64,000 nucleotides of DNA, taken from positions 26,865 through 90,864 of the forward strand of contig CAUQKI010000006.1 in NCBI GenBank assembly GCA_963518955.1, written 5' to 3'. Shown one piece after another: positions 39,730 to 47,177 of the stretch; position 1 is the stretch's first letter, and each line of letters opens with the position of its first letter. The position numbers and the translations under genes are program-made. The notes beneath the pieces are model-generated. The model was given only the letters and a program-made list of their open reading frames with translations, ran no database searches and was not told where the DNA came from. The stretch is from JABCPE02 sp963518955 (GTDB taxonomy: Bacteria > Bacteroidota > Bacteroidia > Flavobacteriales > Weeksellaceae).

Positions 39730-40296
39730 ATGAATCAGAAAAAATTTATACTATTGGGCATCACAGCTGGGCTTGTTTTGGCTGGCTGTTCTAGTTTTGG
39801 GAGTAAATTATTAGACTACAAACCTGATTATAAATTAGGTAAAATAAAGAAAATAATCTACTTCCAGCCCGCTGTTTTCCCTGAAATAGAAGAAATAAAA
39901 CCTCCGACAAACCAAGCGTTTTTCAGTGCTGTGACTGACCAAATGAGCCTTTACAACGGCAACATAAAAACCGTTCAAATGGACAGCTCTATGGACTATG
40001 ACAATGTTGATACTGAGTACATTAAGGAAGTTGGAAAAAATAATAATGCCGAAGCCATAATCGTTCCAAAAGTTAAATACTTCAAAGTAGGTATCGGGAA
40101 ATATGTGTTTTCTAATCAAGTATTGGTAAGCCTAAAACTCTATGACAGCGACGGAAACCTAATAATGGAGAACCAATACGACACCTACAAAGGCAACGCC
40201 AGACTCATAGGAAAAGCCGAAAACTCCATAAAAGTGGGCACAAAAGGAGCTATCAAAGATTTAATGAAAAATCTACGAAAACTCAAAATGTTTTAA
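39730..40296 (+). CDS. hypothetical lipoprotein
   Basis: A 188-residue lipoprotein (from the ATG at 39730; lipobox GLVLAGCSSF). The mature part has a KKIIYFQPAVFPEIEEIKPP stretch, a predicted alpha/beta core and a DGNLIMENQYDTYKG strand; the general pattern (a conserved beta strand after the lipobox, later KAIxxLMKNLRKL helix) resembles the GNA1162/DUF799-like or CsgG-like lipoprotein folds but is not close enough to assign. The GTG at 39721 was rejected because it lies on the promoter element. The stop codon overlaps that of the convergent UbiA gene by four bases. Confidence 0.65.
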   Translation: MNQKKFILLGITAGLVLAGCSSFGSKLLDYKPDYKLGKIKKIIYFQPAVFPEIEEIKPPTNQAFFSAVTDQMSLYNGNIKTVQMDSSMDYDNVDTEYIKEVGKNNNAEAIIVPKVKYFKVGIGKYVFSNQVLVSLKLYDSDGNLIMENQYDTYKGNARLIGKAENSIKVGTKGAIKDLMKNLRKLKMF

Positions 40297-41159
40297 ACAA
40301 AAATCCCGCTTACCAGCATAGAAATAACTCCTACAAAAATCCAGATTTTCAGTAAAATAGATGCTGCAAAATAGTTTTTCTTACTCTTATTTTTTAATAA
40401 AAACAAAACAAAAACAAGGAAAACAATCGTAACTCCAAAATAATACGAATGCAGACCCAAATTCTGACTTATCAATATAAATAGAGCGAGAAAACCTACC
40501 GATAAAAGTAGCAACTGCACAAGTTTAGATGTTTTTTCAACTCCATAAACTATCGGAAAAGTCTGATATCCAAGGGTTTCATCCGCTTGCCTACTAAGCA
40601 AATCCTTTATAATATCCATACTCAGCAGGAACAAGAATAAAAACGCCGACAAGAGAAAAATCCCTATCGTAAAGTACTGATAATAAACCAATATCCCAAA
40701 AAACGGATAAACAGAGAGCAGCACATAGGTGAAATTATTCACTAGCAAAATTTTGCTCAGCTTGTGACTGTAAAACCAAATAAAAAACTGATAAACAATA
40801 AAATACAAAAATATTCGCCAAGAGAGATACAATGAAATTCCCAGCGAAAAAACATTCAAAATAAGATAAAAATAAAGGAAATATTTTTTCTTCAAAAAAG
40901 CCTGCAACCTAGCACGAAAGGGTTTGATGATTTTATCCTTTTCCTCATCATAAAACTGATTTATCAGCCCGCCAGCTGCGATGCTCATCAGGGAACAAAA
41001 GATAATTCCATGAATTTTAACATCTGTAAAATCAACGGTTTTAATTATAAAAAAAGTAAAAACATAGAGCGAAAAAGTAAGAAAAACCAGCCTAAAAATC
41101 CTCACTCCCAAAAGCAGACTGACAAACTGCATCGCCCTATGAAGAAAAAGGTTTTTCAT
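40293..41159 (-). CDS. UbiA family prenyltransferase
   Basis: A 288-residue integral membrane protein with about eight to nine transmembrane helices and the two UbiA Asp motifs: GGLINQFYDEEKDKIIKPFR (the NDxxxDxxxD-like NQFYDEEKD, first Asn and Asp present) near residue 65, and a second SMDIIKDLLSRQADE (D..KD....D) near residue 185. UbiA enzymes transfer polyprenyl groups to aromatic or glycerol phosphate acceptors. Close homologues in this phylum are often called geranylgeranylglycerol-phosphate geranylgeranyltransferases, but the acceptor cannot be read from sequence. It follows mevalonate kinase by 11 bases, so isoprenoid precursor supply and use are linked. Confidence 0.85.
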   Translation of the reverse strand: MKNLFLHRAMQFVSLLLGVRIFRLVFLTFSLYVFTFFIIKTVDFTDVKIHGIIFCSLMSIAAGGLINQFYDEEKDKIIKPFRARLQAFLKKKYFLYFYLILNVFSLGISLYLSWRIFLYFIVYQFFIWFYSHKLSKILLVNNFTYVLLSVYPFFGILVYYQYFTIGIFLLSAFLFLFLLSMDIIKDLLSRQADETLGYQTFPIVYGVEKTSKLVQLLLLSVGFLALFILISQNLGLHSYYFGVTIVFLVFVLFLLKNKSKKNYFAASILLKIWIFVGVISMLVSGIFV

Positions 41160-41170
41160 TCAGAAATTAT

Positions 41171-42097
41171 TTAAAATCTGTAAATCAACTCTTTATGAAA
41201 ACCTTTCAGCATTTTTTCAGCTTTCTGATAATCCTTAGTAAAGCCTAAAATATAACCTCCACCACCACTACCACAGAGTTTGAGATAGTAAGCATTGGTA
41301 TCCAGACCCTTTTTCCATGCGTTGAAAACACTATCTGGAATCATCGGTCGGAAATGCTCATACGCCCATTTAGAAAGAGCTTTCATGTTCTTAAAAAATG
41401 GTGTCATTTCCTTGTTCAAAAAGGACTGAATGCAGGCATTATTATACTTGATAAACTCCTCTTTCAGGGTTTTTCTAAATCCTTCATTTTTTAATTTTTC
41501 AAAGAAAATCTGAACCATAGGCCCTGTTTCTCCCACTACGCCAGAATCGATAAGGAAAATCGCACCCTTTCCTTCGTTTTCTTCTGGAATTTCCACTCTG
41601 CCCACATTTTCCTTGTTTTCTATCAAAATAGGCAGGTTCATATAGCAGATTAGCGGGTCTATCCCTGAACTTTTGCCGTGGAAGAAACTTTCCAGCTCTC
41701 CGAAAACTTTTTTCAGTTCCTTTAATTCATTTTTCCCGATTTCTTCGGGTTTATGCTGAACTACGGAATATCGGTCAAAAATAGCCGCTACCAAAGCCCC
41801 AGAACTCCCCACGCCATATCCCTGCGGAATATTAGAATCGAAAAACAACCCGTTTTCAATATCTTTCTTTAAAGCCGATAAATCTAATCTGAACTGCTCT
41901 GGAAGTTCTAATTTTGCTAAATATTCCCAATATTTTTTCAGAGATTCATTAGATTTTTTTTCAAACTCTGATTCGAGAGCAGAAAACTTGAAACAACCTT
42001 TATAAAAGCTGTATGGCAGAGTCAATCCCTGAGAATTTTCAATAATTCCATACTCCCCAAAAAGAAGAATTTTAGCATAAAAAAGAGGATTCGGCAT
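41171..42097 (-). CDS. mevalonate kinase (GHMP kinase)
   Basis: A GHMP-family kinase of 308 residues. The ATP-binding motif is IPQGYGVGSSGALVAAI (90-106, P-X3-GLGSSAA type) and the C-terminal motif 3 is KLCGSGGGGYILGF. FHGKSSGIDPLICY near residue 165 includes the Ser-Gly-Ile-Asp of mevalonate kinases where the Asp acts as base, so mevalonate kinase is favoured over other GHMP kinases. The N-terminal PLFYAKILLFGEYGII matches 'a.gKviLfGEH.VvyG'. It phosphorylates mevalonate on the way to isopentenyl diphosphate, after HMG-CoA synthase encoded 6 kb away; reductase and later kinases are not in the window. Confidence 0.85.
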   Translation of the reverse strand: MPNPLFYAKILLFGEYGIIENSQGLTLPYSFYKGCFKFSALESEFEKKSNESLKKYWEYLAKLELPEQFRLDLSALKKDIENGLFFDSNIPQGYGVGSSGALVAAIFDRYSVVQHKPEEIGKNELKELKKVFGELESFFHGKSSGIDPLICYMNLPILIENKENVGRVEIPEENEGKGAIFLIDSGVVGETGPMVQIFFEKLKNEGFRKTLKEEFIKYNNACIQSFLNKEMTPFFKNMKALSKWAYEHFRPMIPDSVFNAWKKGLDTNAYYLKLCGSGGGGYILGFTKDYQKAEKMLKGFHKELIYRF

Positions 42098-42112
42098 TGT
42101 TATTTTATTTTT

Positions 42113-43411
42113 TTATAAAATTGATTTAACTAATATATTAAGTGACCACAAAATAACCAGCACTCCCACTCCTATAAACATAGCTTTTGTAGGAAGTTTT
42201 CCTGCCAATTTTGCTGCCAAAGGCGCCGCCAACATTCCACCAAGAACCAACCCCAAAATAACCTGCCAATGGCTCAGCCCTAAAAAAGCAAAAAATGTAA
42301 GCGCACTAGCAAAAGTAATAAAAAACTCTGATAAACTGACTGTTCCGATCACAAATCTTGGCGTTTTTCCTTTTGAAATCAGTGTTGTCGTTACCAAAGG
42401 CCCCCAGCCTCCACCTGCAAAAGAGTCCAGAAAACCGCCAAAAAACGCCAGCCAGCCTACATTTTTCAGTTTTTTGGTTTCTTTTTTCTTTCCAAAAACT
42501 CTTACCAAAATTCTTACCCCCAATAAAAAGGTGTAAAATGCAAGTATCGGCTTGATGATATGGGTATATTCTAAACTAAACATGGACAATAAAACCGCAC
42601 CTGAAACCGCACCTATCACCCCTGGGATAATTAGGAATTTCAGGAGTTTTTTATTCACATTCCCGAATTTATAATGACTTAACCCAGACGCTCCACTGGA
42701 AAACATCTCTGCCGTATGGATACTACCACTAATGGCAGGAAGCGGAACGCCCGCACTGAGTAAAGCCGCCGTAGAAGTAAGTCCATAGCCCATCCCCAGA
42801 AGCCCATCTATAAGCTGTGCCACGAAACCTATGAGAATCATCCAATAAAACAGCCCGTCTATTTCTCCTAACAGCCATTTTATTCCTGTTGAAAATTCAT
42901 CATAAGAAATAAATAAATTTAAAATATTCCCCAGTATCAGAATAAAAAAAGCGGCAATGCTTGTAAAAGCAATTTTTTTCCAACGACTTCCCGTATAATT
43001 CTGAATATCAGAAGACTGAACATTATCCACTTGAATATAAAAATCATTAAACTCTGGATAAAGAGGTGTATTTATGAGGATTCCTCTATCTTTAGCTTCT
43101 TTTATGATTTGTTTGGTTTGTAAAGTATCTTTCAGCGTTATGAAAACCAATTCTTGATTTTCTAAATCCGTTTTTTCAAAAGTTTTTTGGGTGATAGAAA
43201 GATTAGCACAGACCTCTCTGAGTTCTTCTATTCTATCATCTATCTGTTCCCCAACCACCAAAATTTCAGAATTGGGAGCATTTTCAAGGATATAAAGCAC
43301 CTGCTCAAACGCCAATTCCCCACCGCCAACGATGAGGATTTTTCTGTCTACCATGTTTAGAAAAACAGGTAAATGCTGAGCTATATATTTACTTCCTTCC
43401 TGAGAATTCAT
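42113..43411 (-). CDS. fusion of siroheme-synthase-like NAD(P)-binding domain and TSUP (TauE/SafE) permease
   Basis: A 432-residue two-part protein. Residues about 14-135 look like the N-terminal module of CysG/Met8 siroheme synthase: LPVFLNMVDRKILIVGGGELA (GGGxxA NAD-binding turn), a beta-alpha repeat, LVFITLKDTLQTKQIIKEAKDRGILINTP and DFYIQ, matching the 'lv.aAtdd...n..v...a.......N' pattern, although the catalytic-region Asp phrase is altered (TLKD for ATDD). Residues about 150-432 are a TauE/SafE-type permease with about eight helices and the FVAQLIDGLLGMGYGLTST and GGFLDSFAGGGWGP repeats. The permease family moves sulfite, sulfate or organosulfonates; the fusion suggests coupling to siroheme or sulfite reductase. 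Overlap with the neighbour is absent; gap to SRPBCC gene is 3 bases. Confidence 0.8.
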   Translation of the reverse strand: MNSQEGSKYIAQHLPVFLNMVDRKILIVGGGELAFEQVLYILENAPNSEILVVGEQIDDRIEELREVCANLSITQKTFEKTDLENQELVFITLKDTLQTKQIIKEAKDRGILINTPLYPEFNDFYIQVDNVQSSDIQNYTGSRWKKIAFTSIAAFFILILGNILNLFISYDEFSTGIKWLLGEIDGLFYWMILIGFVAQLIDGLLGMGYGLTSTAALLSAGVPLPAISGSIHTAEMFSSGASGLSHYKFGNVNKKLLKFLIIPGVIGAVSGAVLLSMFSLEYTHIIKPILAFYTFLLGVRILVRVFGKKKETKKLKNVGWLAFFGGFLDSFAGGGWGPLVTTTLISKGKTPRFVIGTVSLSEFFITFASALTFFAFLGLSHWQVILGLVLGGMLAAPLAAKLAGKLPTKAMFIGVGVLVILWSLNILVKSIL

Positions 43412-43414
43412 CCA

Positions 43415-43804
43415 TTATAATCCTTCAATCTTGTCAGTAAGGTTGTCTATAAAATTTTGTAACGGCTTCTCTACCATCATTTTAATAAATGGATTGAACT
43501 GCCCTTCGAATAATATTTGAACTTCTGATTTATTTTCGGAAACTGCATCCATCTGCCCTGTCAAAGCGAAATCCAAGGAAGGATTTCCTGATGTAAGCAC
43601 CACCTTCTTGTCCTCCACCATTTCTGAGATTTTCAGTGCGATTTCGGGCATTCCTTTTAGTCCGAACTTAAAGCCATTTTCTGTCGTTTCAAAAGAAACC
43701 AAACTCTCTGGCATCAGATGTTTATAATCTTCAGGTTTTTTCAGCATTTCAAATAAATCTTTTGTAGATTTATTTACCATCACTTTTCTTCCTTCTAATT
43801 TCAT
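43415..43804 (-). CDS. SRPBCC family protein
   Basis: A 129-residue soluble protein of the START/SRPBCC (helix-grip) type, predicted to have a hydrophobic ligand pocket. The alternating strand pattern 'GRKVMVNKSTKDLFEMLKKPEDYKHLMPE' (beta strand then helix with a Pro turn) and the C-terminal long helix IKMMVEKPLQNFIDNLTDKI fit the family. No ligand can be named. It shares a divergent intergenic region with the NUDIX gene and is 3 bases ahead of the fusion permease gene. Confidence 0.75.
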   Translation of the reverse strand: MKLEGRKVMVNKSTKDLFEMLKKPEDYKHLMPESLVSFETTENGFKFGLKGMPEIALKISEMVEDKKVVLTSGNPSLDFALTGQMDAVSENKSEVQILFEGQFNPFIKMMVEKPLQNFIDNLTDKIEGL

Positions 43805-43810
43805 TTTTTA

Positions 43811-43818
43811 TATTTTTG
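43811..43818 (+). promoter_or_regulatory. -7 promoter element for the NUDIX gene
   Basis: TATTTTTG, 29 bases before the ATG at 43848. Confidence 0.45.
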
Positions 43819-43844
43819 CAATAATATTAACTTCAAAGATTCAG

Positions 43845-43852
43845 CAAATGTA
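43845..43852 (-). promoter_or_regulatory. -7 element for the SRPBCC gene, overlapping the NUDIX start codon
   Basis: Minus-strand TACATTTG, 40 bases before the SRPBCC ATG at 43804. It overlaps the first bases of the divergent NUDIX gene, so the two promoters are interleaved. Confidence 0.35.
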
Positions 43853-44453
43853 TAAAGTTTTTATCAATGAAAAAAAATTATCCATCAATAATCTTCCTAA
43901 TGATGATGAAAAAAATATCGCTTACGAAGATTTTGCGTCCATAGAAACGGCTTTGGATATCTTGGAAAACTCTTCGTGTAAATCTGTAAACCTCTACGGC
44001 AAAGACCCTGATAAAATCTGGGATGACTTCCATGATTCTTTCACTAATATAGAAGCGGCGGGCGGCATCGTGAAAAACGATGAAAACAAAGTTCTTTTCA
44101 TCTACAGACTGGGAAAATGGGATTTACCAAAAGGAAAACTAGAACCTGATGAATCCCTTGAACACGGGGCTGTAAGGGAAGTAGAAGAAGAAACAGGAAT
44201 AGAAAATCTGAAATTACAGAATTTCGTAGGAGCCACTTATCACACCTACAAGGAAAGAGAAAACAATGCTCAGGTTCTAAAAACTACTTTTTGGTATCTG
44301 ATGAAAAACACTGATAAAAAAGAACTTATCCCACAGACAGAAGAAGGCATCACAAAAGTGGAATGGAAATCTAAAGATGAAATTTTCTCTGAAATTCTTC
44401 CAAATACTTTTAAAAATATTGAACTCATTTTAAAAGAAGCAAAAATCATTTAA
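43848..44453 (+). CDS. NUDIX hydrolase with N-terminal extension
   Basis: A 201-residue NUDIX protein. The Nudix box (GX5EX7REUXEEXGU) is complete at residues 96-118: Gly96, Glu102, then Arg110-Glu111 and Glu114/Glu115, ending Gly117-Ile118. The 95-residue N-terminal extension is an own small domain (KVFINEKKLSINNLP at the start), found in a set of Bacteroidota NUDIX proteins; the WDLPKGKLEP phrase leading into the box suggests a diphosphoinositol/diadenosine polyphosphate-type subgroup, but substrate is open. Ends in a strong terminator shared with the convergent kinase gene. Confidence 0.88.
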   Translation: MYKVFINEKKLSINNLPNDDEKNIAYEDFASIETALDILENSSCKSVNLYGKDPDKIWDDFHDSFTNIEAAGGIVKNDENKVLFIYRLGKWDLPKGKLEPDESLEHGAVREVEEETGIENLKLQNFVGATYHTYKERENNAQVLKTTFWYLMKNTDKKELIPQTEEGITKVEWKSKDEIFSEILPNTFKNIELILKEAKII

Positions 44454-44460
44454 AAACAAA

Positions 44461-44489
44461 AAACTCTCAAAACTGAGAGTTTTTTTATG
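44461..44489. terminator. bidirectional terminator
   Basis: Stem AAACTCTCA (44461-44469) / TGAGAGTTT (44474-44482), loop AAAC, T-run after it on the plus strand and A-run before it. Confidence 0.85.
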
Positions 44490-45104
44490 TTAAAAAAGAC
44501 CATTTAATTCGGCATCTATTCTATCCAAAATATATCCGAAATCCTCTTCTCTTTCTACAAAATCCAAATCATTCACATCGATAATCAAGAGTTTTCCCTC
44601 TTTATAATTTCCTATCCAGTTTTCATATTTATTATTAAGCCTCATGAGATAGTCTATGCTTATTCCTGTCTCATAGTCCCTGCCTCGTTTTGCTATTTGG
44701 CGTGTAAGCGTGGAAATATTCGCTCTAAGATAAATCAATAAATCTGGCGCTGAAACAAACCCTTTCATCAGCTCAAAAAGAGAAGAATAATTCTGATAAT
44801 CCCTCTCCGAAAGCAGGTTCATCTCGTTAAGATTTTCCGCAAAAATATAGGCATCTTCATAAATTGTTCTGTCCTGAATGATATTTTTCCCGCTCTCTCT
44901 AATCTCCTTAACCTGTCTAAATCTACTTCCTAAAAAGTAAATCTGCAGAGCGAAAGACCATTTTGACATATCTTGATAGAAATCATCCAAATAGGGATTG
45001 TGATCCACATCCTCAAACTGGGCGCTCCAGCCGTAATGCTTGGCAAGCATGGTCGTAAGCGTAGTTTTTCCTGCTCCTATATTTCCTGTAACTGCTATAT
45101 GCAT
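44490..45104 (-). CDS. deoxynucleoside kinase
   Basis: A 204-residue P-loop kinase of the dNK family (deoxyadenosine/deoxyguanosine kinase type), salvaging deoxynucleosides. Walker A VTGNIGAGKTTLTTML at the N-terminus, the DRTIYEDAYIFAENL motif (the conserved Asp-Arg of 'DRS' with Glu), and the lid region LTRQIAKRGRDYETGISIDYL with several arginines are all present. The final helix and 'YKEGKLLIIDVNDLDFV' are family-typical. Single gene; base preference not clear. It stands convergent to NUDIX. Confidence 0.88.
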   Translation of the reverse strand: MHIAVTGNIGAGKTTLTTMLAKHYGWSAQFEDVDHNPYLDDFYQDMSKWSFALQIYFLGSRFRQVKEIRESGKNIIQDRTIYEDAYIFAENLNEMNLLSERDYQNYSSLFELMKGFVSAPDLLIYLRANISTLTRQIAKRGRDYETGISIDYLMRLNNKYENWIGNYKEGKLLIIDVNDLDFVEREEDFGYILDRIDAELNGLF

Positions 45105-45155
45105 ATCTTCTTTCTTAAAAAATGAATTTTATAATAAACACTAAACTACACGCTG

Positions 45156-46181
45156 CTATTTTACTTTTATTTCATAAATCTTGTCCCAATTTTTCCCTGT
45201 AATCAGCATATTATCACCCTTAAATGCTATTCCGTTCAGCACATCATCAGCATCAGTAGAGTGTTTTTTATTAATTTCTGTCAAATCTATTTTGCCTACT
45301 ACTTCTCCATTCTCTGGGTTTATTTTTAGGATGTATGGTCGCTGCCAGATGTTTGCATAGATAAATCCATCGTGATATTCCAGCTCATTGATTTTTTCAT
45401 AAATCTCTGATGGTCCTGCTACGGAAATAGTTTTCACTATTTTCTGAAGATTGTCTGGAGATATGAAATAGATATTCTTTGTCCCATCAGAAAGAATGAG
45501 ATTTTTCCCATCGTAAGTCAGCCCCCAGCCCTCGGTAAGTCTGCTAGGGTAATTAAATTCTGATAGTTTTTTAAGGGTATTTTTATCATAAACAAAGCCC
45601 TTTCTGTGCTGCCAAGTAAGCTGATATATTTTATCCCCTACTATGGTGCTTCCCTCTCCAAAATACTCATCATCGAGTTTGGTTTCTGCTGTATTGGTCG
45701 TAGAGCCCAGTGTATATTTTATCACCTTGGATTCCCCTGTCTGCCCATTACTTCCGTAAATGGTATTTCCCTCCAGCTCGAAGCCCTGAACGAAATTTTC
45801 TGCATTATGCGGATATTCTGCCACCACCTCATAAGTCAGCTCTTTTTCAGGAGTTTTTGAAAGCACATTAATAACTGCATCTATGGACAGATTTTCCCCT
45901 GATTTAGTTCTCACATTGATAGTCACGGCATTGTCCCCCAATGTAAAAAATGCTGGGTCTATCTTCAAAATCGCTGTTTCCTTGTCCCCAAAACTTATGC
46001 TTATACTCTCCGCATTATCAGTAACTTCCTTTGGGAAAGTAATCATATCTCCAAAATGGTATCCTTTGGTCTCCATAGCCAGATTATACTCATTCATGCT
46101 ATCTAAAATCATCTTATCTTTGCTACAAGATGCCAATAATACCAACGCCAAAACGCCCTTAAAAATACTTTTTTTCATCAT
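45156..46181 (-). CDS. glutaminyl-peptide cyclotransferase, lipoprotein
   Basis: A 341-residue lipoprotein (lipobox LVLLASC at about residue 19) with a glutamine cyclotransferase domain (PF05096) that forms N-terminal pyroglutamate. It carries the five-bladed beta-propeller phrases: FVQGFELEGNTIYGSNGQTG with the Glu of the family's QGle motif, TEGWGLTYDGKNLILSDGT, INELEYHDGFIYANIWQRP and DVLNGIAFKGDNMLITGK. An N-terminal domain of about 90 residues (beta-rich) precedes the propeller. This is the plant/bacterial type, distinct from the mammalian zinc enzyme, and it acts in the periplasm or on the cell surface. It may modify the many Gln-first exported proteins of this organism; that link is inference. 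Confidence 0.85.
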   Translation of the reverse strand: MMKKSIFKGVLALVLLASCSKDKMILDSMNEYNLAMETKGYHFGDMITFPKEVTDNAESISISFGDKETAILKIDPAFFTLGDNAVTINVRTKSGENLSIDAVINVLSKTPEKELTYEVVAEYPHNAENFVQGFELEGNTIYGSNGQTGESKVIKYTLGSTTNTAETKLDDEYFGEGSTIVGDKIYQLTWQHRKGFVYDKNTLKKLSEFNYPSRLTEGWGLTYDGKNLILSDGTKNIYFISPDNLQKIVKTISVAGPSEIYEKINELEYHDGFIYANIWQRPYILKINPENGEVVGKIDLTEINKKHSTDADDVLNGIAFKGDNMLITGKNWDKIYEIKVK

Positions 46182-46305
46182 TTGAAAAGTTTATCTAAAA
46201 ATCGCCCAAATTTAAGGATTTTTTGAGTTTAGAAAAAATTTAATTTACATTTCCACTAATCTACTTATTCACAATCTCTTATCCAAACCACTTTCAGAAA
46301 AACTA

Positions 46306-46332
46306 AAAATCCCTCTTTTGGAGGGATTTTCT
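46306..46332 (-). terminator. intrinsic terminator after purC
   Basis: Stem AAAATCCCTC (46306-46315) / GAGGGATTTT (46321-46330), directly at the end of purC on the minus strand. Confidence 0.8.
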
Positions 46333-47055
46333 TTATTTATTCAGCACCTTTTTCAGGCGGTTATAGATTTCTTCGTAAGCTTCGGTCACCTCGCCCAAAT
46401 CTCTTCGGAAACGGTCTTTGTCCAGCTTTTTCATGGTGTCTTTATCCCAAAGGCGGCAGGTGTCTGGCGAAATCTCATCTGCCAAGATGATTTCTCCATT
46501 TGGTGTTTTACCGAGTTCTATTTTAAAATCAACCAAAATAATATTCATTTTATCAAATAAATCTATCAGTATTTCATTAATTCTGGCTGTCAGCGCATAC
46601 ATTTTGTCAAGTTCCTCTCTCGTCGCCGCGCCCAAAAATATCGCATGATAGTCGTTTATCAGCGGATCTCCCAGTGCATCATCTTTATAGCAAATATCAA
46701 AAATAGTAATCGATGATTTTGTGCCTTCTTCCACACCCAAACGCTGAGCCATACTTCCCGCCACATAGTTTCTCACAATCACTTCCAAAGGAATGATACT
46801 CACTTTTTTAACCAGCTGTTCGCGGTCATCTATCTGCTTGATGAAATGAGTAGGAATTCCCTTTTCGTTCAGATATTCAAAAATAAGCGTAGTGATGGCG
46901 TTATTCATCTGTCCTTTTTTGTCCACTTGTCCTTTTTTCTGGGCATTGAACGCCGTAGCATCATCTTTAAATCTCACAACCACCTCATCAGGCTTTTCTG
47001 TGGCGAATATTTGTTTAGCTTTTCCTTCGTAGAGCATTTCTTTTTTTAAGTCCAT
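46333..47055 (-). CDS. purC: SAICAR synthetase
   Basis: Phosphoribosylaminoimidazole-succinocarboxamide synthase (240 residues), which joins CAIR and aspartate with ATP in purine synthesis. Identified by YEGKAKQIFATEKPDEVVVRFKDDATAFN at the N-terminus with the KAK phosphate loop, then PLEVIVRNYVAGS, LVDFKIELG and EISPDTCRLWD near the C-terminus. Length and motif order match the bacterial single-domain enzyme. Monocistronic, with a terminator right after the stop. No other pur gene is in the window. Confidence 0.97.
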   Translation of the reverse strand: MDLKKEMLYEGKAKQIFATEKPDEVVVRFKDDATAFNAQKKGQVDKKGQMNNAITTLIFEYLNEKGIPTHFIKQIDDREQLVKKVSIIPLEVIVRNYVAGSMAQRLGVEEGTKSSITIFDICYKDDALGDPLINDYHAIFLGAATREELDKMYALTARINEILIDLFDKMNIILVDFKIELGKTPNGEIILADEISPDTCRLWDKDTMKKLDKDRFRRDLGEVTEAYEEIYNRLKKVLNK

Positions 47056-47122
47056 TTTTATTAATTTTTTTGAGTTGCTAAGTTAATTTTTATTTCCTTT
47101 AATTCCAAACGATTTAAAACCG

Positions 47123-47166
47123 AAAAAAGCCCTTTTCAAACAACATCTGTCTAAAAAAGGCTTTTC
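47123..47166 (-). terminator. intrinsic terminator after the 47178 gene
   Basis: Arms AAAAAAGCCCTTTT and AAAAAAGGCTTTT, paired with one mismatch, enclose a spacer rich in A and C. On the minus strand it follows the gene stop. Confidence 0.6.
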
Positions 47167-47177
47167 ATCATTATATG

